A program made the position numbers and the translations under genes. Positions 8,175-16,461 of a stretch of DNA of 64,000 bases are shown here, piece after piece. The stretch comes from Acidobacteriota bacterium (GTDB taxonomy: Bacteria; Acidobacteriota; Terriglobia; Acidiferrales; UBA7541): positions 1 to 64,000 of the forward strand of contig QHYS01000166.1 in the NCBI GenBank assembly GCA_003223325.1, in the 5' to 3' direction. Every line of letters begins with the position of its first letter. Position 1 is the stretch's first letter. The notes below the pieces were generated by a model, which made no database searches, was not told where the DNA came from, and saw only the letters and a program-made list of their open reading frames with translations.

Positions 8175-8394
8175 GGTGGTCACCCAACTGCAACGAGAGA
8201 ATCGACGGCGGCGGGAGCGCCAAATTCTCCTCGGAAAATGGCCCGCCCCCGCTGTTCGGAAAACCTCTCTCCTTCGGGGCCACGCAACTGATTGAATCCA
8301 CGCCGTCGAAATTTGCCGTTTTCGGGGGTCAGCAAACAGTTGATTTTCGGAGTGATCTTTTTTTCACCGAAACTTCTATCGGGACTCGGGGTTT

Positions 8395-8646
8395 ATGCGA
8401 TGCGATGGGATTGCACAACACTACCGCTATGGTCTTCGGCGCGTGGGTTTTCCTGTGGCTTTGCTTCTTCACTACGCGATACCGCAGGGCTGGTACTTTG
8501 ACGGCACGATTCATAATTGGGCACCCATTTGGATTCCGATGACCCTCGGCCTGAGTATCTTGCTCGTTGGCCTCATTGGCCTCCTCAAGCAGATGGCTCA
8601 TCGTCGTGCCTTACCACAGGTGGCCGCCAGGCTGCCACGCGCGTAA
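8395..8646 (+). CDS. Possible small membrane protein, perhaps a frameshift remnant
   Basis: Frame of 83 residues containing one clear hydrophobic segment (IWIPMTLGLSILLVGLIGLL) followed by KQMAHRR. A neighbouring frame upstream encodes another hydrophobic stretch (TAMVFGAWVFLWLCFFTTRY). This suggests one two-helix membrane protein broken by a frameshift rather than two genes. No ribosome-binding site and no family recognised. Confidence 0.2.
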   Translation: MRCDGIAQHYRYGLRRVGFPVALLLHYAIPQGWYFDGTIHNWAPIWIPMTLGLSILLVGLIGLLKQMAHRRALPQVAARLPRA

Positions 8647-8821
8647 TCACGATCTTCCCGCCAACAACCTTCACCGTGCGCAGTACCAAGTCACATGCCC
8701 TAATGCCATTCAAGCCGTTATATATCTTGCGGGCCTCTTCGGTCAGGTCGCCTTCAGGCTCGAGAACGATCCTCTCTCGCCGTTCTTGAGCTTCGCCACG
8801 CGCTCGCCGAGACTTCTCCAT
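8585..8821 (-). CDS. Small hypothetical protein downstream of the PilZ gene
   Basis: 78 residues starting MEKSRRARGEAQERRERIVL and containing LRTVKVVGGKIVITRVAAW, which has the look of a small alpha/beta or BON-like fold. It begins 19 bases after the PilZ gene ends on the same strand, so the two could be one transcript. No clear ribosome-binding site and no family recognised; it may be chance. Confidence 0.3.
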   Translation of the reverse strand: MEKSRRARGEAQERRERIVLEPEGDLTEEARKIYNGLNGIRACDLVLRTVKVVGGKIVITRVAAWRPPVVRHDDEPSA

Positions 8822-8840
8822 TTCGTGGTGCGTTTCACGG

Positions 8841-9230
8841 TTACTCCCTCTGCGTTAGGTCGCTCTGATTCCCTCTTTTCGCCAGGATTTTAGAAACTTT
8901 GGAGCCAGTCTTCTCACCTTTACGCAAGAACTGGTAACGTTCAATCCCGGCTACCACTCCTACACGGTCCATATCCTCGATTTCCGTCCGCCGCACGCGT
9001 CCCTGACAGCGGACGCGAACACGTTCCGCTAAGGCTATTGGTGGCATAACAATGACCAACTCGACCGACGAACCGTTCTCGATTTCTGCCGGCAAGAAGA
9101 AGTAAACGCCTCGAGACGTGATGTTCTCGGATTCCGCATGAGCTTCCCAGTTTCCCAATAGGTTCGTCCAGCGGACCGTCATCGGCAGCTTTATTCGGAA
9201 GCGGCGGGTTGCGCGACGTTCCATGGCCAT
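8841..9230 (-). CDS. PilZ-domain protein
   Basis: 129 residues with a single PilZ domain. The RxxxR motif is in RRATRRFRI and the second c-di-GMP motif is NITSRG, a slight variant of D/N-x-S-x-x-G with Thr for Ser. It then follows the expected beta-barrel pattern (VYFFLPAEIENGSSVELVIV...). PilZ proteins of this size bind cyclic di-GMP and act on partners, often in surface behaviour; many Acidobacteria have dozens. The C-terminal tail (KTGSKVSKILAKRGNQ) is basic. Two starts (9230 and 9224) are possible. It lies inside the island. Confidence 0.85.
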   Translation of the reverse strand: MAMERRATRRFRIKLPMTVRWTNLLGNWEAHAESENITSRGVYFFLPAEIENGSSVELVIVMPPIALAERVRVRCQGRVRRTEIEDMDRVGVVAGIERYQFLRKGEKTGSKVSKILAKRGNQSDLTQRE

Positions 9231-9643
9231 GGACTGAATGCCGACGCTACCCGCCGGCGTTTGAAGCGCATGGTATGGAAAGCGCGCAAGAAGAGTTCCT
9301 TGTCCAAGAGCAACATGGGGGCTCGAGCGGTGGCGGGGGAAGATGCCTTTTCGGCAGTGCGTGCAGCAGTTAGGCGCGCGAATCGCCGCGCGCGCACTTC
9401 AGCTATGGCGTAGCTGACGGACCCGGAGGGGCCCAGACTTTCACTGAAGGGACCGGTCGACCCGCCGGCGCTAACACGTTTTTGCGATTTCGCTACGATT
9501 GCTAGACGGATTCTTTGGAATGCCGGTTCATGTGAATCTGACGCTTCGCGGGATTGCGGTGCTTGGTTCAGTGCCTCCAAATATCGGAAAACGCGTGTGA
9601 GCTTGTCCCGGGCGATGCGCAGTTTTTCGGCATCCGTGGTCAC
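9191..9643 (-). CDS. Hypothetical protein, possibly a degraded gene
   Basis: 150 residues. Only the first 27 (MTTDAEKLRIARDKLTRVFR then YLEALNQ) look like real protein: a charged amphipathic helix I associate with longer acidobacterial proteins. The rest is rich in Ala, Arg and Ser without structure and overlaps the PilZ start by 40 bases. I suspect the stump of a truncated gene and do not assign a function. Confidence 0.3.
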   Translation of the reverse strand: MTTDAEKLRIARDKLTRVFRYLEALNQAPQSREASDSHEPAFQRIRLAIVAKSQKRVSAGGSTGPFSESLGPSGSVSYAIAEVRARRFARLTAARTAEKASSPATARAPMLLLDKELFLRAFHTMRFKRRRVASAFSPWPWNVAQPAASE

Positions 9644-9827
9644 GACCTTTTAGGGGACAGATCTGGGTCCTGAGGGTGAGTAGTGGAGGCTTCAGAATCT
9701 GCTCCCGCTATCAACGACAATGTTGTTGACCTGGCCACAACCTAGGTGAAATGTGCGCGTAGAGCGCATTCTGCTGTGGTAGTTTTGCAAATTTGGCAGT
9801 CGGCGTGTGTAGGAGATAAGGCTTTCT

Positions 9828-10589
9828 ATGGTGACTCAAGAACGCCGGTGCCCTTCCCCTGTTCTGGCCCTTCTTACGTTGATCGTGCTTTCACCGGTCA
9901 GGGTCGTAGCACAGGATTCCGTGCGGGATCCAGTCGCACCCCTGTCTTTGTCCGAGATCGTGGACAATATGACCGAGAAGAACGCCGAACGCGCTAAAGC
10001 TTTGCAACATTATCGGAGTAGGCGGATCTACCAACTCGACTACAAGGGTTTTCCGAGCGACATGCACGCTGAAATGGTTGTAGAGGTGAGCTACGACGCG
10101 CCGGCCACGGAAGGATTCACAATTATTTCGCAGAGCGGTCCCAGGTGGATGATCGATCGCGTTTTCAAGCGATTGCTGGGGACCGAACGGGAATCTATCG
10201 AGAGTGGGAATCGCGAGCGTGTCCAGATTACCGGAGAAAACTACAAGTTCACTCTGCTCGAATCGCAAAATGCCGACGGCAACTGCCCCTACGTTCTTGG
10301 TGTCCAGCCGAAGGTGCCGACTAAGTTTCTCTTTCGCGGGCGAATCTGGGTGGATGCTAAGGATTTCGCTGTGTGCCGAATCGAAGCGGAGCCGGCCAAG
10401 AACCCTTCGCTATGGATTAAGAGGACCGCGATTCATCATTCGTTCCTGAAAGTTGGAGGTTTTTGGCTTCCTGCAGAAAACAAATCTGTCTCCAACATAC
10501 GACTCAACGGTCGCGCCACCCTGACAATCAAGTATGACGAGTACGACGTTCAGGCGGCACCAGGACTCTTTGTAACCGAAATTCAATGA
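9828..10589 (+). CDS. Secreted protein, outer-membrane lipoprotein-sorting-like fold
   Basis: 253 residues with a ribosome-binding site (GGAGATAAGG) upstream. A signal peptide runs to about VVAQ. The mature part starts with a helix typical of this acidobacterial family (LSLSEIVDNMTEKNAERAKA then LQHYRSRRIYQLDY) followed by antiparallel strands including GENYKFTLLESQNADGNCPY, KFLFRGRIWVDAKDFAVCRI and GFWLPAENKSVSNIRL. The curved-sheet pattern resembles LolA/LolB and YjgN-like lipid-binding proteins, hence the usual name. No lipobox is seen. It is the last gene before the right end of the island; role unknown. Confidence 0.75.
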   Translation: MVTQERRCPSPVLALLTLIVLSPVRVVAQDSVRDPVAPLSLSEIVDNMTEKNAERAKALQHYRSRRIYQLDYKGFPSDMHAEMVVEVSYDAPATEGFTIISQSGPRWMIDRVFKRLLGTERESIESGNRERVQITGENYKFTLLESQNADGNCPYVLGVQPKVPTKFLFRGRIWVDAKDFAVCRIEAEPAKNPSLWIKRTAIHHSFLKVGGFWLPAENKSVSNIRLNGRATLTIKYDEYDVQAAPGLFVTEIQ

Positions 10590-10812
10590 ATAGTTTCCCT
10601 CTCATCCACGCATAAGACGCGTAAGAAACTTGACGGTCGCTCCTCTCGAATGAAAGCTGCAAGTGTGCCCAACAATTTGTCTTACTGTACGGGTTCATGC
10701 CAAAAGTTGGGAACAAGTTGGGAACATTACCCTCCGAACACCGTGCTAAACCGTGACGCTGGACGCAGGAAAAAGCTAGACGGCTCAACACTATGCTATT
10801 TCGGCGGCAGAT

Positions 10813-10856
10813 TCTGGATCTGATTATCCTGGTTCGAGTCCAGGCCTCCCAGCCAA
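10813..10856 (+). repeat. Right attachment site of the island (tRNA-Gln 3' half)
   Basis: 44 bases identical to 3680-3723, from the anticodon loop through the T arm to CCA plus one base. No 5' half precedes it, so it is not a tRNA gene but the duplicated att core at the distal end of the island. Confidence 0.9.
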
Positions 10857-10963
10857 ATTTCCAGGGGAAGTTTGTCCTTCATCAAAGACATGGCGGCTCT
10901 GGAATGCCATACTATGAAACAATCATACTTCTCATACTTCCCTCAGCAGTTGTGGAGTGCGAA

Positions 10964-10989
10964 GGGGCGTCTTAGGACGCCCCTTTTTT
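10964..10989 (+). terminator. Intrinsic terminator directly before the group II intron
   Basis: GGGGCGTC (10964-10971), loop TTAG, GACGCCCC (10976-10983), then six T. This perfect 8-bp stem with a T tract is a strong Rho-independent terminator. The next base begins the intron, which fits the insertion habit of class C group II introns. Confidence 0.8.
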
Positions 10990-11556
10990 GTGTACCGTTT
11001 GTCAGCTAGGAGGTGCAAGTCCTCTTCACAACGTGATGGACGTGAAGTGATAGCGAAGCGCAAGGGCGTCACCGTGAGGTGGGGTCTGAAGGAAGCGCGG
11101 AGCAAAAGCGCGAACCGATGTACAAAAACCGGATCTGAGGCATACGGTGCCGGACGAGCGGGCAAGTGACCACGAAGTCCGTATCCATCAAAGGCACTGG
11201 TTGTAAATCCGGCGGTTGCGCGTCGAAGGCGGGCAAACTTACCTCGGGAGATTTGCCGTGGTCTCGAATACGAGACTGAGGGTCGAGTGATCGGCCCTGA
11301 CCGGACGGCAGAAGTCAGCATAGGGCAAAGTGGTCGCGGAAGCGACGAAGCCCGAACGGTCTCCGCAAGGGGTTAATGGGAGTGGTGAGTAAGTAGCGCG
11401 ACTCACGATATCGGGCTGCCCAACGCTTACTTTGTCTCACTCGGGATTCCGCCTTTGGCTAGGCGCCGTAGCTTAACCTACCGAATCGCCGTATACGGAC
11501 CCGTACGTACGGTGATGTGACAGGGACAGCGGGTGACCGCTTACCTATGTCGATTG
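10990..11556 (+). mobile_element. Group II intron lacking its reverse transcriptase ORF
   Basis: About 570 bases carry landmarks of bacterial group II introns in order: a GTG start, the GGAGGTGCAAGTCCTC stem-loop at about 11010, ACCGTGAGGTGGGGTCTGAAG, then GATCTGAGGCATACGGTGCC and CACGAAGTCCGT. TTGTAAATCCGGC and CGGACGGCAGAAGTCAGCAT follow; the latter normally precedes the maturase start. Domain V is at 11486-11515 (CGCCGTATACGG/CCGTACGTACGGTG) with catalytic triad CGC. A domain VI hairpin (AGCGG/CCGCT) then runs into TTACCTATGTCGAT. No maturase/RT gene remains: the space between domains I-III and V is about 150 bases. It could still splice if a protein is supplied in trans. The ends are approximate. 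Its place after a terminator points to class C. Confidence 0.75.
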
Positions 11557-12348
11557 TGTTTAAGAGCCTTTGAGGCGCTGTTTTTACCCGTGGCTCCTCA
11601 GCTAACGCGCTGTCGTGCGGCGGTCGGCTCGGTATTCGAGCGGTGAGGTCCGGCTGGCAATGGGATGACCGCCTTTACTAGGGTTCTTAGTCGGAACTGA
11701 AGTCCAGCGTGCCCGCGAGTTCCTTGATTCGTTCCCGCATTCCACTGGTCCGGGCGCCCGGGCGAAAGGCTGGCCGGCCGTCTTTTTAAGGCATACCTTT
11801 GCCGCGATCACGTACCTCTAGCCACACGTGATGCGCATCGGTGCCGATTGACATCCGAATTCTATTCTTGCTCGAAAATGGCAGGAGAAAAAGTCGCGGC
11901 GCTATTCATTCCTGAGACCGGTCGAGGCAGTTTGCGCTGCATGGCCACCACAGGGAAGCAGAGTGGCCGAATGGCTTGTACGCGCCATCCGGCCCCGAAT
12001 GGCTAGCACGTGCTGATACTCTACTCCCAGCGTCCTGAGTACGTCCGAATTTCTCTGTGCTCTATGCCCACACGGAACCGGCGCAAACTCAACTCCTGCT
12101 GATCTCTCAGCCAGGATCTTCTCCCCAAAACGCTTTCGAGCCTCCAGGCCTATCGGCAAGGAAGGCAGGAATGGCGCGCGGCGAGCGCACTGAATTCATA
12201 AGCAAGCATTGTGTAGCTGGTGTAGGATGTCGCCAGTTTTGCGCGGTCAAATCGGAAATGTTGACAATTAAGACGGCCGCGAAACTGCACAACAACTTTA
12301 TCGTCAGCGCGACGCACTTGCCAAAACCATGCCGTGGAGAAAATGCCA
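11557..12348. other. Gene-free stretch upstream of the PQQ dehydrogenase
   Basis: Nearly 800 bases without a convincing gene on either strand; frames are short, overlap one another and lack ribosome-binding sites. The last 100 bases probably hold the promoter of the dehydrogenase, but I cannot fix its position. Confidence 0.4.
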
Positions 12349-14064
12349 ATGATCAGAAAGCATCGACTTGCTTCTCAGCTTCGTTCAGTCGGCGTTTTTT
12401 CAGCTCTTCTGGGCATCAGCTTTTGGGGTGCCAGCTCACTTCTCGCCCAGGAGCCTACTGCGAAGCGCATTGAACAGGCGGATAAGGAGCCGCAGAACTG
12501 GCTCACTTTTTTCGGAAATTACCGCGCATGGAGTTACAGCCCGCTTGATCAGATCAAGCGCGAGAACGTCAAGCAACTCGTGCCGGTGTGGGCCTTCCCG
12601 ACGGGTGGGCAGAATGGGCTGCAGGCCGCGCCGCTTGTCGTGGACGGGGTCCTTTATCTCGAAAATCATCAGAATCACGTTTTCGCGATCGAGGCGGCTA
12701 CCGGCAGGCCTCTTTGGACTTACGTCTATGGATCCTCAAAGGGAAGCGCATCGCAGCCGATCCTTGGCTCGCGCGGCCTGGCAATCGGGTACGGCATGGT
12801 GTACATGGGAACGCATGACAATCACATGGTCGCAATAGATGCCAAGACAGGCCAGGAGGTCTGGGACGTTCAAGTGCCAGACACGGTCCAATGTTGCGGG
12901 ATAACGGGGGCTCCGCTGCTGGTGAAGGATAAGGTGATCACGGGCGTAACCGGCGGAGAAGTGGCCCATCGCGGTTACCTAACGGCTTTCGACGCAAAAA
13001 CTGGGAAGGTGGTTTGGCGCTGGTACACGATCCCCGCACCTGGCGAACCCGGTTCTGAAACGTGGCCCGGAGACTCCTGGAAGATTGGCGGCGGCTCGAC
13101 TTGGTTTACCGGGTCGTACGATCCGGAGCTGAACTTGATCTACTGGGGCATTGGCAATCCTTCATCCGACTTTTTCGGGGACCGTCGCAAGGGGCTCAAT
13201 CTTTACACGGATTCGCTGGTCGCTGTGGATGCCGATACCGGACAACTGAGGTGGCACTTCCAGGAGATTCCACACGACCTCTGGGATTTCGACGCGAACG
13301 CAGAACCGGTGTTGATTGACGTCGACCAAAATGGTCAGCGCCGCAAATTGGTGATCCATTCCAATAAAGGCGGCTATGCCTATGTGTTCGACCGGGAAAC
13401 AGGCAAACTCGTGAAGGTCTTCCCGTACGCACAGACGCTGAACTGGTCCGGAGGATTGGATGTCGATGGCAAGCCCCTGAAGCCTGTGGTTCCAGCTAAG
13501 GGAAGCGATTATCTTTTCTGCCCCGGAACGATCGGCGCGCGCAATTTTAATCACTCGGCTTACAGCCCCCGCACAGGTTTGTGGTACAGCAACAATTTTG
13601 AGATCTGCTCGCGGCTAGAGCCGGAGGAGCTGGATGTGAAGGAAGGCGAGCGGTACTTCGGCGGTACCTTCACCGGTCAGTTGAGCCCGAGCGGGAAGCC
13701 CAATATCAGCTCCTTTGATCCTCTGACCGGGGAGAGAAGGTGGACATTCGGCACGAATTACCCTAACGCCTCATCTCTATTGGCGACGGCAGGCGATTTG
13801 ATTTTTGCCGGAGACCTCGCGGGCTACGCGTTTGCTCTGGATGCAAAAAGCGGCGAGAAACTTTGGTCCTTCAATACCGGTGCAAAGATTGCCTCTCCTC
13901 CCGTCAGCTTCTCGGTTAATGGCCGCCAATATATCGCAATAAGCACAGGAGGCGGGTCGATCGTTGAACGTACCCTAACCGACCTCTACCCTGAAGCGAA
14001 AGGCCACGTGCCGGCGGAGGCGTCGACGCTTTTCGTGTTCGCGTTGCCTGCAAGTGTCAGGTGA
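12349..14064 (+). CDS. PQQ-dependent alcohol dehydrogenase (quinoprotein), exported
   Basis: 571 residues with a signal peptide ending near LLAQ. I chose the ATG at 12349, nine bases after GGAG; 12343 is possible. It is an eight-bladed quinoprotein propeller: opening NWLTFFGNYRAWSYSPLDQI, tryptophan-docking repeats (TGRPLWTY, TGQEVWDV, TGKVVWRW, SGEKLWSF) and the vicinal disulfide Cys pair of TVQCCGITGAPL (about 182-183). The catalytic Asp lies in HDLWDFDANAEPVL (Asp313). Asp two residues later (315) is the extra ligand of lanthanide-type enzymes such as XoxF/PedH; calcium types have Ala or Ser. It oxidises alcohols or aldehydes in the periplasm. No cytochrome domain or cytochrome gene lies beside it. 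Confidence 0.92.
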   Translation: MIRKHRLASQLRSVGVFSALLGISFWGASSLLAQEPTAKRIEQADKEPQNWLTFFGNYRAWSYSPLDQIKRENVKQLVPVWAFPTGGQNGLQAAPLVVDGVLYLENHQNHVFAIEAATGRPLWTYVYGSSKGSASQPILGSRGLAIGYGMVYMGTHDNHMVAIDAKTGQEVWDVQVPDTVQCCGITGAPLLVKDKVITGVTGGEVAHRGYLTAFDAKTGKVVWRWYTIPAPGEPGSETWPGDSWKIGGGSTWFTGSYDPELNLIYWGIGNPSSDFFGDRRKGLNLYTDSLVAVDADTGQLRWHFQEIPHDLWDFDANAEPVLIDVDQNGQRRKLVIHSNKGGYAYVFDRETGKLVKVFPYAQTLNWSGGLDVDGKPLKPVVPAKGSDYLFCPGTIGARNFNHSAYSPRTGLWYSNNFEICSRLEPEELDVKEGERYFGGTFTGQLSPSGKPNISSFDPLTGERRWTFGTNYPNASSLLATAGDLIFAGDLAGYAFALDAKSGEKLWSFNTGAKIASPPVSFSVNGRQYIAISTGGGSIVERTLTDLYPEAKGHVPAEASTLFVFALPASVR

Positions 14065-14234
14065 AGAAACTCGAGAACCTTCATTTCTGCGTCACGCTAG
14101 AGAGTGCCAGTGACGCCTCCGGTCCCGCCGGTTTATCCGCGGGCGAAGGCAGGAGTGCGGGCGCTCGCTCCTCCGGCATTTGAGAAACGAAATGTGAACG
14201 AATGCCACCAAGGATTCAGAACGACCACCGCGTA

Positions 14235-16238
14235 TCAGTTCGCAGAGCGGCTCGCAAGCGTCGACATCGTCCAATCCCAATGTCTTCCGGCCTCGTCCAC
14301 GACACGATTAACGTCCTCCTGCAACAGGTAGCGGTCCTTCGCCAGCGCATTGGCGGCTGTTCGGACCCGACGCAGGTAATTGTCGCGGCCGCTGTAACGC
14401 TCCTCGATAGAGAAGCGCGGATCGTGATTCTTCTCCCGTTCCGCGCGTGTCCTGGCGAACGGTACATAGGATCCCGCCATCGAGACGAGCGTGTCCGGCT
14501 GGCCCTGAGCTTGGCTTCGGAAAGCCCAGCCACCGTAGGTGCCGAGCGGCACGGCTTGCTCGGGCAGGCGAATCCCGCTGGTGACGTTGCCATCCTTATC
14601 GACCTGCGGCACAAGGAACGGCAGAACCGAAACCGGCCCGGCGGGCAAATCGTTGCGGTATCCTCCGGGCACGTGATAGGGCCACTGCACGCCCGGCACG
14701 TCGGGAAACTTAATCGTGCTTTGCTCGATTGCCGTGCGGTCCGAAAGCATCGGATGGCGGCTCGGCGCCGGGTCAACGCCTTGCCTCACCCATTTATCCA
14801 AGCTCGCCAGTAGAGCCCGCTGAGCCCAGCGATAATCGAGCGGATCGATTCGGAGCTGTTGCGATTCGTTCTCGGCGGGAGGCCAAGTTCCGGAACCGTG
14901 TTTGGCGCCCGCGAGGAGATAAATTCTCAGGTTCGGCGGGTCCGGCAAATCCTGACGGCCGTCGAGGGAGATGGCTCGCAGAGAAGAAACTCGACCCCTA
15001 TCGTAGTACTCCGATTCAGTGTCCACGAGAAATATCTTCGGCTCCAGGCCAGCGGGGATACGCGCGCCCAGGCCGTCGTGCCTGCCGGTTACCGGGTCGG
15101 TGGTGGTCTCATAACGGATCGGGAATTTCGTTTGCGTGTACGACCCGAGTTCGTCAGCCTGCGCCCAACGTTCGTTGAAGCTGCCCACCGATGTGGCGCC
15201 CGTCTGAATGAATAGCGCATCCACGGCTTTGCGGCCCCGCTCATCGATGGTGAATCCCTCATAAATCATTTGACGCTGCCAGCGGCCAACTTGAGAAGCT
15301 CCATACGTATATACGTACTTCCCTCGCACAATCGCCTCTGGGTTGTATTTCACTGCAGATGCGAAATCGCGAACCGCTGCGAAGCCCACGCCCGCGACAG
15401 GGGGAGCTTTGGATTCGTAGGTGACTTGATACACCATACCGGGTTTGAAGCCACCCTTCATCGTGACCCAATTCGCATCGGAAACGATCCGGCCATTTTC
15501 CATCCGGCCGAATTGCCAATCTCCGCGAGGGACGAGCCTCGGCGCAGACACCAGCGCGGGACGTTCCGTGAGCCGGTAGGCCGGATCATTCAGGGCGAGC
15601 GGCGGATAAATCGGTGTGAAGTACTCGGCCGCGTAGTTGTAGGAGTCAGCCATTTTGTCCGGGATGAACCACGGGCCTGGCGTAACCCAGCCGGTGATGG
15701 GCTTACCATTTGCGCTGGCCACCGGGGCGTCGATGAGGACGAGGCCTCGCTTCTTAGGAACATCAAACTCCCAGCCGACCGAAACCAGTGTGTAGCCTTC
15801 GCGCATGAGCAGGCCATCGCCGAATTCCTCTTCGGTTGCGGGATCTTGCGATCCTTTGGCATGGTTGAAGGTGCTTAGCAACGCCTTTCCGCCACGGTTC
15901 GGGATATCCAAAAAGATCACGCCGTTTCCTCTGGATGGATCTTTGGGCCGCAGGATAAAGAGATCAGCGGTAAATTCCACTCGGCCTTGCGCGTCTTTGG
16001 GCGCTTTGTCGAGGTCCGCGACGATCTTGTTGTGGGGGTTCTTCGGGTCAATAGCGAAGTAAACCCTGCCGGAAAGCTTTTCGTATGGGCCAACGCTTCC
16101 GAAGCTTTTTCCGCCGAGCACATCCTGTCGGCTGGAGATTTCCACCCGGGTGACTTCGGCCCGTGCCGCGCATGCCGCAATCACAAAGGCGAAGGTCACC
16201 ACAAGCAGCTCCAGAATCCTGCGAATGTCAGGTTTCAT
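14235..16238 (-). CDS. Large secreted alpha/beta-hydrolase-domain protein
   Basis: 667 residues. The frame is open further upstream, but the ATG at 16238 has AAAGGAG at the right distance and starts a good signal peptide (MKPDIRRILELLVVTFAFVI ... AARAEV). The mature protein begins TRVEISSRQDVLGGKSFGSV and contains a GASQVGRWQRQMIYEGF nucleophile elbow (Ser in G-A-S-Q). Conserved GLEPKIFLVDTESEYYDRGR and LAGAKHGSGTWPP, with a likely catalytic His, follow. This matches the Abhydrolase_10-type domain found in large uncharacterised secreted proteins. It probably hydrolyses an ester or lactone. It is the last gene of a leftward run with another hydrolase. Confidence 0.85.
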   Translation of the reverse strand: MKPDIRRILELLVVTFAFVIAACAARAEVTRVEISSRQDVLGGKSFGSVGPYEKLSGRVYFAIDPKNPHNKIVADLDKAPKDAQGRVEFTADLFILRPKDPSRGNGVIFLDIPNRGGKALLSTFNHAKGSQDPATEEEFGDGLLMREGYTLVSVGWEFDVPKKRGLVLIDAPVASANGKPITGWVTPGPWFIPDKMADSYNYAAEYFTPIYPPLALNDPAYRLTERPALVSAPRLVPRGDWQFGRMENGRIVSDANWVTMKGGFKPGMVYQVTYESKAPPVAGVGFAAVRDFASAVKYNPEAIVRGKYVYTYGASQVGRWQRQMIYEGFTIDERGRKAVDALFIQTGATSVGSFNERWAQADELGSYTQTKFPIRYETTTDPVTGRHDGLGARIPAGLEPKIFLVDTESEYYDRGRVSSLRAISLDGRQDLPDPPNLRIYLLAGAKHGSGTWPPAENESQQLRIDPLDYRWAQRALLASLDKWVRQGVDPAPSRHPMLSDRTAIEQSTIKFPDVPGVQWPYHVPGGYRNDLPAGPVSVLPFLVPQVDKDGNVTSGIRLPEQAVPLGTYGGWAFRSQAQGQPDTLVSMAGSYVPFARTRAEREKNHDPRFSIEERYSGRDNYLRRVRTAANALAKDRYLLQEDVNRVVDEAGRHWDWTMSTLASRSAN

Positions 16239-16450
16239 CGGCGCTCCTTTATAGTGGTGTCGAGATCCGATCGAGCCGAGCTGATTGTGCTCCTTGTACT
16301 CCCGCGCGTTTCGATGGTCCGATAGGTTTTCGGCAAAGAATTGGTGGGTTGGACTTGGGCCTCGACATACAGCTTCGCTGTAGACATCGCTAGAACAACG
16401 ACCAGAGCGGCGATCAGCCTGAGGTACACTCGGCCGGCATTTGTAATCAC
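16235..16450 (-). CDS. Small exported protein, perhaps a truncated NHL-propeller gene
   Basis: 71 residues from a GTG at 16450 with an excellent ribosome-binding site (AAAGGAGGT, five bases upstream). A signal-like segment (LRLIAALVVVLAMSTAKLY) is followed by QVQPTNSLPKTYRTIE, which resembles the first residues of secreted NHL-repeat/gluconolactonase-like proteins (PTNxLPNPYRTIE). The sequence then becomes low-complexity (TRGSTRSTISSARSD) and ends by overlapping the start of the next gene by four bases. I read it as the translated stump of an NHL protein whose body was deleted; a genuine short gene is the alternative. Confidence 0.4.
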   Translation of the reverse strand: MITNAGRVYLRLIAALVVVLAMSTAKLYVEAQVQPTNSLPKTYRTIETRGSTRSTISSARSDLDTTIKERR

Positions 16451-16461
16451 AGGACCTCCTT

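Larger units (their letters stand above)
3724..10812. mobile_element. 7.1-kb genomic island inserted at tRNA-Gln
   Basis: Bounded by the 44-bp tRNA-Gln direct repeats. From left to right it holds a broken tyrosine integrase reading toward the tRNA, an excisionase-like remnant, an intact serine recombinase, an arylsulfotransferase lipoprotein, small doubtful frames, a PilZ gene and a secreted protein gene. The usual order attL-int-xis is kept, but int is destroyed by a deletion, an insertion and frameshifts, so the island should be immobile unless helped in trans. No conjugation, phage structural or replication genes are visible. Confidence 0.8.

Noticed and set aside
10793-10975. 60-residue frame over the right attachment site
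   Set aside because: It reads through the tRNA 3' half and exists only because that sequence happens to lack stops.
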